Of a stretch of DNA of 64,000 nucleotides, positions 11,421 to 23,383 are shown in pieces. Numbering within the stretch: position 1 is the first letter of the stretch; each line of letters opens with the position of its first letter. Position numbers and translations under genes: made by a program. Location of the stretch: the NCBI RefSeq assembly GCF_907164915.1, contig NC_061868.1:21075819-21139818 (forward strand), in the 5' to 3' direction. The notes below the pieces were generated by a model. It saw only the letters and a list, made by a program, of their open reading frames with translations, had not been told where the DNA came from and did not search any database. This stretch comes from Impatiens glandulifera. Taxonomy: Eukaryota; Streptophyta; Magnoliopsida; Ericales; Balsaminaceae.

Positions 11421-11535
11421 TGATAGGATCGGCTTAATCAATAGAGACGGGGTCTGGCGATTGATGAAGACTTATGAAAAACGTTTTGAAAGAAATCTTG
11501 TTAGGGATTTAATTCACTTTCTATTCTACGTGAAC
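11421..11535 (-). repeat. 5' LTR remnant of LTR-A
   Basis: The first 115 bp (TGATAGGATCGG...) match the outer end of the 3' LTR at 3,350. They also match LTR-A2 up to CTTTCTATTCTACGTGAAC. The rest of the LTR is missing beyond the solo LTR insertion. Confidence 0.85.
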
Positions 11536-12333
11536 TGTTAGGATCGGGGACACCCTTGGAGGACCGAGGTGTTTCCGGTTTAGAAAGGGTAGCCGCTTAC
11601 AACACGCAACACAATTTGGTGATAGTCCAGTTAAAGACTACAACCGTTCTCAACACTACGCAAACTGTCACAGACTCTTGAACCGGGTTCAAGGGCGGAA
11701 ATGTCTATTTCAGTCTGAAGCAACGCACGCGGCTTGGATGAGGTTTATGAAGGGTCGGTTTAAGGAGTATGAATAGACCGATTTTGATTAAGAAGTAAGA
11801 TTATGTTTTGGTTAGTATTTGTTCGGTTTTTAGGTAGATAAGTAGGAAATAAGTAAAAAGACTCGAGACAGGATTTTTTATGGATGTTCGGAGCAAACCC
11901 TCCTATGTCACCCCTTCTTCTCAGGTTATGAGAAGGATCTCCACTAACTTTCAAAGTTACAACAATTACACTGCCGGTCGAGCCTAACTCGCTACTCGCC
12001 GGTTACACCAACTCACTCTTGATGTAATACACCACAATAGATCTTTCGGTAAATGAAACAACAATTTTGAATCGCGCGTGAGATTTCTTTCTCTCTCTTA
12101 AGTATTTCTGAACCGTAATAAATGAGGTCGCTTCGTCTTCCTTTTATAGTGAAGAGGATCCCAGCGGTCACTTTCTTCTCTCACCGTGGGATTGGTCAGT
12201 TCAGGGTCACGCCGGTTCAGAGAGGTCGCTTGCACGTTTCAACTTCCTGACACTTGGCAAGCATGCATATACCTTTATATGCATCATCTGCCAACTCTTG
12301 GCATCATCGTCTTGACACCCTTCATCATCAACA
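11536..12333 (-). repeat. Solo LTR (LTR-D-related)
   Basis: It runs TGTTAGGATCGG...CATCATCAACA (798 bp), flanked by TGAAC and TCAAC, a 4/5 match to a 5-bp target duplication. Minus-strand features are ACTATAAAAGGAAG (complement at 12,138-12,150) and the shared LTR block at 11,876-11,920. Terminal and TATA sequences resemble LTR-D, but the body differs, so it is a separate subfamily. No internal sequence accompanies it, so LTR-LTR recombination is inferred. Confidence 0.75.
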
Positions 12334-12339
12334 TCAACC

Positions 12340-14990
12340 TTTATTATGTCTTCTTTTCATTTACTTATTATTAGAAACAAGAAATTAAGTTTTTGTGAAT
12401 CTTATCAATATAGAAAAGCACAAAAAAATTCTTTTCCTATTTCTCAATCTCGTTGTATGTTTCCATTAAAATTAATACATTCTGACGTTTAGGGTCTTGC
12501 TCCCCTTTTTTCTACTAACAATTTTCGATATTTTTTCCATTTTATCGATGACTACAGCCGCTTTACTTGGCTATATCCTATCTATAGAAAATCTGATGTC
12601 TTGCCATGTTTTATTAAATTGAAGACAATTGTTGAAAATCAATTCAACACATCTATCAAAGCTCTACAATCTAATTGAGGAGGCGAATATAGGAGTCTGA
12701 AATTTTTTCTTGAAATTAATAGCATCCAACACCGTCTATGATGCCCTTATACAAGTGAACAAAATGGTATTGTTGTACGCATGATTCTCCACCTTACAAA
12801 AATTAGTCTCACTCTTCTTGCTCATGCTTTTATGCCCTTATCGTATTGGGATGATGGATTTTTGACAAGTACGTATCTCATTATCGTCTTCCTTCAAATG
12901 GTAATCTCCCTTTGAAATTGTTTTTAATCATCCTCCTAACTATCTATTCCATAAAAAATTTGGATGTTCTTTCTTTCCGCTCACTCAATCATATATCTCT
13001 CATAAAATTGATCTTCGAACTCTAAAATATATTTTTCTTGGCTATAGTCCAAATCACAAAGGCTATCGTTACCTACACCTTCCTTCCGACATAATATATC
13101 TCTCATCACATCACTTTTGATGAACAAACATTTCTATTTAAAAGTACATTACTTTCTACACCATTAGTATCTCCAACACCGCACTTTCCTTTTCTTCCTC
13201 GTTCATCACATCCAATATCCTCAATTTTAACATCACAAATCCATAAAGTACCATCTTCTCAAACATTTGAACACTCATCATCATCATCAAACTCCAATCA
13301 TCCATCTTTACCAACCAACTCGCCAACATCGAACTCCTCTCAACCATCATCAACAACCAACTCATCTTAAATCAATCCTTCTACTCTCATACATGAACTT
13401 TCCACAGTTATACATGCTCCTAAATGTTCCTCTAATCATATGATCACACGTGCCAAAACTCGTTCCCTTCACAATGCCAACATTGACACCATCTCCACCT
13501 CTCCATCCACATGTTTCTCCACCACCAATAAAGATAATCAATGTCGTTTCGCCATGGCAAATGAGTTTAATGCTCTAATTCAAAATAAGACATGGTCTCT
13601 TATTCCTCGATCCTCGTAGAATATCGTGGGTTGCAAATGAGTTTTAAAAATCAAACAAAGAGTCGATGGTTCCATTAAACGTCATAAGGCTCGTTTAGTT
13701 GGGATTTCATCGACAAGAAGACACTAACTATCTTAAAACATTCAACTCAGGTATCAAACATACTACCATCCAAACCATTCTCTCACTTGACATCACTCGT
13801 TAATGGCATATTCATCAACTCGATGTTAACAATGCCTTTCTACATGGAACTCTACACGAAGAAGTTTTTATGTCTCAACCGCCTGAGTTCACTCATCCTG
13901 ACTATCTTAATCATGTGTGAAAACTTCACAAAGCACTTTATGAACTCAAACAAGCTTCCCGTGAATGGTATACTACCTTGAAATATTCTTTTCTTTACAT
14001 TGGTTTTCAAAAAAGCAAAAATGATTCTTCTTTATTCATGGATCACTCTCCAAAAATTACATCGTTATTTCTAGTCTACATGGATGATATTATATTCACT
14101 AGTAATTATTCCTCTCACATCTCCTCAATCATCTCTCAACTTAACCACATTTCCTCTCTTAAAGAATTAGGTCCACTACACTATTTTCTCGAGATTGAAG
14201 CTCATCTATCTACCTCCGGCATTTTTCTCTCTCAATCAAAATATATCAATGAAATTTTTATCTAGGCCAATATGAGTGACTCAAAACCTCTTAATACCCC
14301 AATCTCTTCTGGGTCATCTTTATCTCGCCATGATGGCGACACTCTTCCTGAACCATTTTTGTACCGCAACATTATTGGTGCTCTCCAATACTTGATTCTT
14401 ACTCGACTTGAACTAGCATTTGGTTTCAACCGTGCCTGCCAATTCATGCAGTCTCCTACTACCACTCATTGGTCTGTAGTAAAAAGAATACTTCGCTACC
14501 TTCATCATACTCCTCATCAAAGACTCCTCATTCGTCCAACATTTTCTCTCGATATATCTGCATTTTCTAACTTCAACTGGGATGGATGTCTGGACGATCA
14601 TAGCTCCACAATTGGCTACTGCATATTTCTTGGTGACAATCTTATCTCTTGGAATTCAAAGAAACAACAAGTTGTTACTCGGTCTAGTACTGAGTCTGAG
14701 TATCGAGCTCTAGCTCATGCCACTGCTGAACTCATCTGGCTCCAATCCTTACTACGTAAACTTTGCATCTCCCCACTTCAACCTCCCACTCTATGGTGTG
14801 GCAACATTGGTGATGCATTTTTATCGGCCAATCCAGTTTTTCATGCTCGTACGAAACATATAGAGATTAATTTTCAACCGATGCATACCTACTGATGATC
14901 AAATTCCTGACATCCTCGCCAAAAGACTTGCATCAAACCGATTTGATTTATTACGTAACAAACTCACGGTGTGTGCCTCCCCATTTCGTT
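12340..14990 (+). pseudogene. pol: CopG: 5'-truncated Copia pol (integrase, RT, RNase H)
   Basis: It starts within the GAG-pre-integrase region (LSFCESYQYRKAQ), then integrase (FPLKLIHSDV-stop-G). The second catalytic motif is mutated to LQSN-stop-GGEY near 12,680. RT spans about 13,560-14,270, with the [18 protein letters not shown] region frameshifted and YMDDI at about 14,080. RNase H spans about 14,430-14,890, with STIGYCIFLGDN and RSSTESEYRALAHA. Many stops and frameshifts make it dead. The LTR matches the CopE family. A deletion joins it on the left to the LTR-A fragment. Confidence 0.85.
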
Positions 14991-15212
14991 TGAGGGATGG
15001 TATTAACGACTCTACAATTAAAGAGTAACATACTTAGTCTCTTGGTTTTCATATTCCATCTATTAAGTGTATTTAAAATTTTTACATATTCTAACATTTT
15101 TGTTTACATTATTTTTGTATAAATTCATACTCTTGTAATTGTAATAACACACATAAATATAATATTAATCTACAACAAGTTCTTGCTTATTTCTCTTTTT
15201 TAACTCTCCCCA
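14991..15212 (+). repeat. CopG polypurine tract and 3' LTR
   Basis: TTTGAGGGA is followed by TGGTATTAACGACTC, the inferred LTR start at 14,998. The roughly 215-bp LTR closely matches the 5' LTRs of CopE1 (47,482-47,684) and CopE2 (57,503-57,709). Shared words include ACTCTACAATTAAAGAG and TTGTAATTGTAATAACACAC. The exact right edge is uncertain by several bases. Confidence 0.75.
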
Positions 15213-15524
15213 TTAAGATTAAAGTTATCTTGTTTGTTTAATGAGCTTAAAAGTGAAAACATGACTTGTAATAATTTGATCACAACCCATATTTTACTCA
15301 TTGCTCTTTGCAATTATATATATATATATATATTAATTTAGTTATATAAGATAATCCTATAGTCACTATTTTTCATTTTTAATTGAGACAATATAATTGA
15401 TACTTAAAGTTATTTTAATGTGTTTTGTTTGAATTATATTTAAATTCATGTCTGTATTATTTGAATATTAATGGAAGATTTAAAAAAAATAGTAAATTAA
15501 ATTCATCCCAATTGAAATGGAATA
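15213..15524. other. AT-rich spacer between CopG and LTR-A2
   Basis: About 310 bp of AT-rich sequence with a short TA run near 15,310. I see no gene or repeat match. Confidence 0.6.
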
Positions 15525-17228
15525 TGATAAGATCGGTGCTAACAATAGAGACGGGGGTCTGACTATTGATGACAACTTCGGAAAATGGCTTGATAGAAAT
15601 CTTGTTAGGAATTACTATCACTTTCTATTATTTGCAAACCTTCACAAACACTTGAAACGTTTCAAGTGTGGAATTGTTTGTTTGGGTTTGAAGCCATGAA
15701 CCAATGAATAATGAAAGACAGGAGGAAAGAACATAGAAAGATGTTTATGGATGTTCGGAGCTAACTCTTCTACGTCACCTCTTCTTCCACAGTTGGAAGG
15801 ATTTCACTAAACTTCTTGAATCAAATACAGTTCACTGAATAGTTAACACTCTGTTGAACAGAACAGACTCTGTTCAACTTACAATATGATTAAGAATATC
15901 TCTCAGCTAAAACAGTGTTTTTGATTCTCTCTCTTGATCTTGAATATGATGTACAATTAGTAAGTGCTAGAGTGATTCGTAATGTGAGTAGAGTAACTTC
16001 TGATTGTTCTGGAAGATTTGTCCGTTGTCCTTGAACAACTAAATATTGTGGAAAGACACCAACGATTAAATCTTCTGTATGGACACGTGACACGCGCCCA
16101 TAGGATGGTTGCCTAAATGACACAGTACAACAGACTCTGTACTGAACGGTAGTGCGCGAGATATCCTTTTGCAACTATCCGATATTGAACAAGTAGTGGA
16201 AGGAATATTTGCGTATGTGGCGTTCATTCATTTGATACAGGTAGCTGGCATACTAATCTGCAAGAGAAAGTGGAGCAGGAGTAGCGTACAACTAGTTGAT
16301 CGTGGGTAGACATATAATAACTTCAGACGGCTGCTAAAGAGAGGCATTAGATGTGCTCCATTAGACCACCAAGTCTAATAGAGTTAGATGACAAAATCTA
16401 TCAAAGAGATCAATTAGACTACCACGTCTAATGGAGTTAGACTGTACCGTCTAACTACACATCCCATTAGACTACCACGTTTAATGAAGTTAGACTTTAA
16501 CGTCTAACCTTACATCAATTCAGACTAATCTAAAGGAGTTAGACGCTAACTTCATGTCTGTTAGATTTGCACGTTTAAATACGTATCTATTAGACTTGCA
16601 CATCTAACTACGTATCTATTAGACATGCACATCTAACTACGTATCTATTAGACTTACACGTCTAACTACGTATCTGTTAGACAGACACGTCTAACTACCT
16701 ATCTATTAGACTGAAACGTCTAGCTACGTATTTGTTAGACTAACACGTCTAACTACGTCTCTATTAGACTTGCACATCTAACTACGTATCTTTTAGACTA
16801 GCATGTCTAACTACGTATTTGTTAAACTTGCACGTCTAACTACGTATTTGTTAGACTGGCACGTCTAACTACGTATTTGTTATACTAGCACGTCTAACTA
16901 TGTATCTATTAAACTAGCACGTCTAACTACGTAACTGTTAGATTAACACATCTAACTATGTATCGGTTAGTCTAGTAAATCTAACTACGTCTCTATTAGA
17001 CTTGCACGTCTAACTACGTATCACGTCTAGTTAGCCTATTTAGACCACGTCTAACTAGCTAAATCTGATGCACATACATAGAAACAATTAGACGGCTTAG
17101 CTTTATTCATATCTAAACATCATCAAAACTTAATTGATTAATATTTAGCACTTTTCTGTTAATTAACTTTTTACTTAGTTTTTCAAACAATTTCTTCTAA
17201 GTTAATTAACTCATAATGTTTCCCGACA
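15525..17228 (-). repeat. 3' LTR of LTR-A2
   Basis: TGATAAGATCGG...TTCCCGACA, 1,704 bp, aligns with the LTR-A LTR at both ends and across the shared block (15,743-15,789). A G-box (TCACGTGTCC, minus) is kept near 16,083, but the adjacent TATA appears lost. The palindrome array differs in unit length from LTR-A. Confidence 0.85.
16340..17060. repeat. 29-bp hairpin tandem array in the LTR-A2 LTR
   Basis: From about 16,540 there are roughly seventeen copies of a 29-bp unit. Each carries TTAGAC-N5-GTCTAA and a TACGTA spacer. More diverged copies lie to the left. Variation is concentrated in the loop (TTGCA, AGCAC, ACACA). Confidence 0.9.
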
Positions 17229-17243
17229 ATTTCCTCCTTTTTG
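17229..17243 (-). other. Polypurine tract of LTR-A2
   Basis: The minus strand reads AAAAAGGAGGAAAT immediately before LTR start TGTCGGG. Confidence 0.8.
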
Positions 17244-17459
17244 ATGATTTAAGCTAAATGATCAAAATCAGTTGAAAATTTTCCCTTTTTGATGATGTTA
17301 AAACTATGCAATCTTAAATAAAGCATTGTAAATACCCATCAAATACCATCAAAACAATTCAAAAATATCCCAACATAAGTTAAAAACCAACACACGTTTT
17401 TAAATCCCCAACATAAGTTAAATTATAAGTTTTAAGATGAAATAAGCAAAGAAAGAGAT

Positions 17460-17696
17460 TTATTGTCCTTCCCTTTTCACGTTTGCATCTTCATCTTCTA
17501 CATCCAAAGAGTTTCTAGTTAGGAGGTTGAGATAACGATTGGCAGCACCTCAACCACCTCTATTTCTTATACGACTTGAGCTTTTCTTTCTTTGTCTTAG
17601 ACCTTCTTCAATTTCTTCAGTAGCTTTTCTCTTGGATTGGGTTCCTCTAGGAGCTCCACCTCTAGAACTGCCTCCTCTTGAACTACCCTCCCCTTT
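17460..17696 (-). pseudogene. Accessory gene of LTR-A2, 3' fragment with RGG tail
   Basis: The minus-strand reading gives SSRGGSSRGGAPRG, a basic KKSSSRIRNRGG stretch, one internal TGA, then NRYLNLLT and ending VKREGQ with TAA at 17,460. It is homologous to the C-terminus of the LTR-A accessory protein and separated from the rest of its gene (27,172-28,912 and 36,875-37,080) by the LINE and LTR-D insertions. Confidence 0.75.
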
Positions 17697-18513
17697 TTAA
17701 AAACGCACTTAGAGAGAGAAATTTTCTTTGGAGATTTTTTTCTCACATCGGGCACGACCGGCACATCAACGCCGCCGGAGCTTTTGACGTCGGAATGATC
17801 TCAAATTTCTCCAGCAGGTGCGTCTTTTTCCCCCGTACAATCTGACCGAAGAATTTCAATTTGAACGGAGGAATCGAGAGAAATCACGATTATAGTTTCT
17901 AGATCGGATATTTAAGTCATTTTCGGCACGATCGGCACAATCAGCACGATCGGCACATTCGACACGATCGGCACGATCGGCACGAACAACACAAACGACA
18001 CGGATTCTCGCCGCAACCGCGCTTCTACATCGGAAGTCGGTCGCCATCCTCCAGCACCTTCCATCGGTTGTCGTGCTCCCTCTGGAACGTGTTCTGTTGT
18101 GCAAGGAACGGTCGCGGTCATCTTCTCTTACCGTTGACCGAAGCATTTCGTCAAACCCCCTTCTGTAGAGACTTGACGTCGAATCAGCGTCGGTCGCCCT
18201 CCTCTTCTCACTTTTCGTTTATAGGTTAGTTCGGACCTCGGTCGGGACATCAAACCACACCGCGAGGCACGGATAGGTCTCCATTGAACTTCTTTATCGC
18301 TGTTTTGAATCAAGTGTTCGGTCTGAAGGAAGCTTACGTAGCTACAGACCGTTCCAAAATTGCTTAAACCCTTTCTTGTTTAAGCAATTATTTTCAAGAC
18401 CCTGTTCCGGTGCGATTGGTTTCCAATCATGCTGTTTGTGCCCACCCTTTGCTGCAGAATTCCAACCTCTGTGGCTCCTTTGAAGATTAGGCACTTTGCG
18501 CTTGATCTTTCTA
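17697..18513 (+). other. LINE 5' UTR with GATCGGCAC repeats
   Basis: At 17,925-18,000 about nine copies of a 9-bp word (GATCGGCAC and variants) lie in tandem. The region is much more GC-rich than its surroundings and could act as the internal promoter region. Reading frames on the minus strand here are low-complexity artefacts. Confidence 0.65.
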
Positions 18514-21500
18514 ATGACTGGTACGCGCCCGTCCAGTGTAGTTACTCGGGCAAGGGGCGTCCTTCAAGTCCGCCCTGATGATCCTAAGAAGGTGCTGAAG
18601 GGGCCGTCGACAAGCAGCAAGGCTAGGTCTGATAGACGAACTCGCAGGTCTCTTAACAATCCCAGGAAGCAGAAGCCAGAAATCATGGATGAAGTCCTAA
18701 ACAACGGAGAAGATGCGCCTATTGATTTTATGCCAAATACATCATCGGGTATGAGTTCTTTTCCACATGCTGATGAATTACATGAGAATAGTTCTATTGG
18801 GGATTCATACTGTAACAATATGCATGTTCATAATAGAAATGATAGGATTGAATTGATATGAAAAGACAGTACTGCATATAGAAATGATAGGACTTTAATT
18901 CCAGAAAATTATGTTGTTATTGGACTTGCTGCACAGAATGGACCGTTAGAGTCGCTGGTTGGTACCCTAGACCTGACCGGTCATTCTGTTGGGAAATTGG
19001 ATTTGAAATCTTGTCCTGTTGAAATTGATGACAATCGGGTCGCTTGTGCTGAAAATTCGGTCCCAATGTTAGAGATAATCTGTCAAAAAGGCTCTAAGAT
19101 AATGCAGGAAAATGACATAAATTGTACAGGTTTATTGGGTCCTATTGAAAGCTCAAAATTGGGGTCTGTTTCTGAATCGGGTGAAAACATTATGCTGAGA
19201 TTTATGTCTGTGTTGAATGATCCTACTAAAGTTGGTACTGGTGTTCCTATTCAGGTAAGTATGAAAAAGCTGAATAAGACTGTTGATCGAGAATTAATAG
19301 GTTCAAAGAATATTACAAGGTCGGGGTCAGTTTCAGAAGCAGGAAAACATGACAGTTTGGGTAATTCAGGTGCAGAGAAAGATTAGAAAACAAATTTTAC
19401 CGGTCCTACTAAAGATGATGCTAAACTGGGCAAAATATATCATTTTGAAATTGCCTCTACAGGGTTGGAGATATCAGCTGCTCAGAGTCCATTGGGTCCA
19501 AAGAAGGATATAATTTCAGAGTCTTGTACTGCAATGAGAAATCTTGAAAATCTAAAAGTCTCGGGTTCCATTAATGATCAGAATGCTAAGTTTACCTGTC
19601 CTGCTAAGTATCAAATGGAAAGTACTAGGCTTGAAAAAGGTTGGACAGAAGACACTAAATGCGCCCAGGATTCTGAAACTGAGGCTAAAATTGTAGGATC
19701 TTCTAAACAGCCTGTACATCTAGCTGAAATTGTTAAAGGACATAGTCTAACAGAATATGGAAACACTGAAGAAATTGGATCTGAGTTAGAGCTATTCATG
19801 GAAATAAATTCAGCTAAATTAGAAAAGCCTAATAATACAGATCTAAAGGATGATGAACTGAACTTGATTGGTACAGCCAATGGTGAAAGCTTGGCTGTAA
19901 ATTATATTGATTCGTTGATTGATGACATCATGAATGACAAATTAGGTCTGGGTATGGATCTCATGGAAGCTACAAATAAGTTGGGTCAGAATATAAGTCA
20001 GGGTATAAGAGGTGAAGAATGTATGAAACTGGAAGAATTAGCCAACGGTTTTCGCTTGGCCGGGTCTGATAAGGAGTTAGCCAACGATTTTCGCTTGGCC
20101 GGGTCTAATATGGGGTTAGCCAACGGTTTTCGCTTGGCTGGGTCTGAAAAAGATAATTTGATTGAAAAAAAGTTGGGTCTAAAAAGGGTGGATAACATGA
20201 ATATTCAAGTCATCGATCCTGAACACGCCGGTCTTGGACACACTAAAACTACTCATGGCATTGGTCATATCTCTTCAAATGCCGGTCCTAGATCTTCAAA
20301 CCCCGGTCATAGCTCTTCAAATGCTGATCCTAGCTCTTATAATGTCAGTCCTAGCTCTTCTAATGTCGGTCCTATCTCTTTAAATGTCGGTCCTGACATC
20401 ACATATCCACCTTCTACCGGTCCTAATCGCCAAGATAATAAATCTACTAAAAAAGCTATGAGCCACCGGTCAAATCAAAAGAACCAAAGCATAGATGTTG
20501 ATTTGGAATCAGACGATAGCACTGACTATGATGAAACAATAATATGCGACCTCGAATATCATAAGTCCATGAAGAAGATATCGACAACAAAGATCAAACC
20601 AAAAGCAAAGAGACATAATTCTTCCAAAACAAGTGCTGAAATTGAAAAGATCGATCAAGAAACCGGATCGAATAATTCTAAAACAGCTAAGAAGGGTAAA
20701 AATGGATCGAAAATCAAAGAAAGGAAAAACATGAAGGCAAATAACTCAAGTTCTAAGAAGAATGCTGAAGTAAATCCCAAGGAAACTATGACACCCGAGG
20801 CTAACCCTGAGATATTGAACCTGGGTGCGTTTTCTCCACTCGTTAATCTGGATCCTGAAATGCCAATTGATAGAATTCAAAAGAGGAAAACTGATACACA
20901 AGAGAAGAGCACTAAAGGGGATATTCTAAAGAAGATCGGAACAATTGAAGGCAACAATTTTTTGAGAAATATAAGGGTTAGATGGGCCGAAAAGAACAAA
21001 CAAGTCAGGAAAGATAGCATCCCTGAAACAGTCATCTCCTCAGCTTCTCCTACTGTTGTAATTCATGGCAAAGAAAATACTCAGGCTCAAGGATCCTACT
21101 GTTGGTCCAACGTGGTCAATGAGGAAAAACGAAATAGCAAATTTGGCAGGACTGAGAAACCAGATGAAGAAGCTATTTTTCCAAATTAATAAACAAGAGA
21201 TTACGATGCCCCAAGAAAGAAATGATCAGTTGAATGCTCAGTTCAACAATCACTATCTAAAGAATTGGAATCTCTTCAACAAAGACCAATATGATGAAGT
21301 GATCAAGTGGACGGTTGACGCCATGAAGGAAATTTCGAAATGTAATAAAACAAAGGTGTACACAATCATGAGCAACCCAAAAAAAAAACCTGGCAAGAAG
21401 GAAATGTGTGGAATGGAAATGCCATGAGCGATCCAGAAAAGGGAAAATTCCAGAGAGACACCTTATTCCCAAAGGTAATTACACTTGATCATCCGCACCG

Positions 21501-23383
21501 GTTTGAGCTCCCACTAGAAATTGAAGAAAAATATGTCAACGCATGGGAGTTTGTCATAGTTGGTCATTTTATGGGCAACATGAAGGCACCATTTGCTGAG
21601 GTTAAAAGAACGTTGATGGGACAGTGGGAATCCTCTAGTCTAGAGAGGATCAAAATCAATGATCACAGATTCTACTTTCTATCCTTCAGGAATGGAAGCG
21701 AAATAAAGTCGATCATAGAGAGCGAATATACTTTTATCAGGGGAAAAAGATTCAAGTTGTATATGTGGAGCGATGAACTTAATACTAATCATAGACCGCC
21801 TGAACTTGAACAAATCTAGGTGAATCTCAAGAATGTTCCACCACACATGTGCAACCCGATGGGCCTGGCCTATATTTCAAGCATTATAGGCAAACCACTT
21901 ATGTTTGACCCAGCAATGGAAGGCTACGAGCGTGCATCTGTGGCCAGAGTTAGTGTTGAAATTCATCCAAGTAGCTCTCTTCCAATCAAGCTTAAACTTA
22001 AAGATAGACTGGGAAATTTATTTGACATTGGAGTACAATACGAATGGAAACCAAATCGATGTATATGGTGTAGAACTTTCACACACGCTACGAATAAATG
22101 TCCAGTCAATAATAATCTAAAATCGAAGGCCAATAACAACACCCAAGTAAGCGATATCAATGATTCTAACCAGGCTCAAGTTGAGAGAAATGTGAACAGG
22201 TATGAACTTAACAGTAATGAACGCACTGAGAATGATAAGATGGGCAACCAAAAACAAGAACAGATAAGGGTAAGGAAGAAGATAGGAAAAAGAATGAAGT
22301 GGGTAAGGGTACAAGTTGACCCTACTAACGTTGATCATATTGTTCATGTTCAGAGCACCGGTCCTAGGGATTCTGTTTTCTCAAGAATAGGTCCTGTTCA
22401 AAATGTCAGTCCTAGTCAGGGTATCGGTCCTAATAAAGTTGGACATAAACACACCGGTTCGAGAGCTACTCATAAAGCTACTATTCCTAGCCATATTGAC
22501 CATATTAAGCCTGGTCTTGGACTTGTTGATCATGAAACTACTCAAGCTACCGGACTTGTTACTACAGGTCCTGAAGAAAAAATGTGCAACCATTGATGAT
22601 CTCGGCTATATTGGTCCTGATACTGACACAAGTCCTATTATTGTGGATGATACTATTGTTGGTCTTAACTCCACCGATCCCAATACTGATAAAAGAATTG
22701 GTCTTGATGTAACTACATGTCTTAGTTCCAAAGTTTATGAAATTCAAAGATCTATGGGACGGGGAATACTTGGCCCATATGAAACAAGAAAAATTGGATC
22801 TGAAGGCACTCCAATAGGTCGTGAGTCTACTCTTCACTGTTCTAGGAATGCAAGCAGGAACCAAAAAAACAATGTCATCAAAATTCGAAATGACCTGATT
22901 CTTGGGCTCAGAGCCACCTTTCGAGATGATGAACAGGAGAATCTTGGAATAAGTAATAAAAAAGCTCTTGAGAATGGACTGGGAAATCTTGGGTTTTGTG
23001 AAATCAAAAGATCAAGTGCAGAAGAAGACAATTTGGTCTTGAATAAGGCAGTGAGCCTTAGTTCTGAAGTAGGGTGAATTAAAACCGATAACAAACATGA
23101 ATCCAGTAGTGAAGAGGTTCAAAGTCAGAAAAGACCTACTAAAGTAGAACAAGATGAAAATCGAAGACAAAGCAGAAAGATCCTGGATCCAGAAGCTACT
23201 AAATCTATCACGGGAGAAGATGAGATCTACATGAGGCAACCCTCACTCAATGGAAATAGTATTCCATGTAATCAAACTGTAGCCATTGAGGATAGTGAGG
23301 CAAGTGATGCTTATGATTTCTCTGATGAAGAGGTCTAGGACAGTCTGGAAAGTCAGGAACCCAACACTTATATTCATTCATGA
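18514..23383 (+). pseudogene. LINE ORF1 (unusually long, DUF4283-like and CCHC zinc knuckle)
   Basis: ATG at 18,514 (MTGTRPSSVVTRARGV). The frame holds for about 1,600 codons, with nonsense codons at 18,859, 19,384 and 21,817. Frameshifts occur near 21,180, near 21,380 (an A10 run) and near 22,578 (an A6 run). Another TAG lies at 23,336. The first ~850 codons are acidic and low-complexity, with a triplicated 13-residue repeat (LANGFRLAGS...) at 20,036-20,150 and GPSSSN-like repeats near 20,280-20,400. About 21,100-22,030 encodes a DUF4283-like domain (SYCWSNVV, WEFVIVGHFMGN). It is followed by CIWCRTFTHATNKC, an intact CX2CX4HX4C knuckle. A Gly-Pro-rich tail follows. The stop TGA (23,381-23,383) overlaps the ORF2 ATG. 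Plant L1 ORF1 proteins bind RNA; usual lengths are far shorter. Confidence 0.75.
20036..20155 (+). repeat. Three tandem 39-bp in-frame repeats in LINE ORF1
   Basis: Units near 20,036, 20,078 and 20,114 each encode LAN(G/D)FRLAGS plus three variable residues. The period preserves the frame, as expected for expansion in a translated low-complexity region. Confidence 0.85.

Larger units (their letters stand above)
3350..11535 (-). mobile_element. LTR-A: gag-only Copia-like LTR retrotransposon with accessory gene
   Basis: On the minus strand the order is 5' LTR remnant, iMet-type primer binding site, gag, a hairpin-rich spacer, a large accessory gene, polypurine tract and 3' LTR. No protease, integrase, reverse transcriptase or RNase H motif is visible between gag and the accessory gene. 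The element is therefore probably non-autonomous, by design or by deletion. It sits at the 3' end of intron 2 of the copy-1 ASG1-like gene. The 5 bp before it are AATTA. The matching right-hand duplication is not found because the 5' LTR is cut short at the solo LTR and CopG. Confidence 0.85.

Noticed and set aside
17856..18313. Arg/Asp-rich and Val-rich minus-strand open frames
   Set aside because: Produced by the GATCGGCAC repeats of the LINE 5' UTR.
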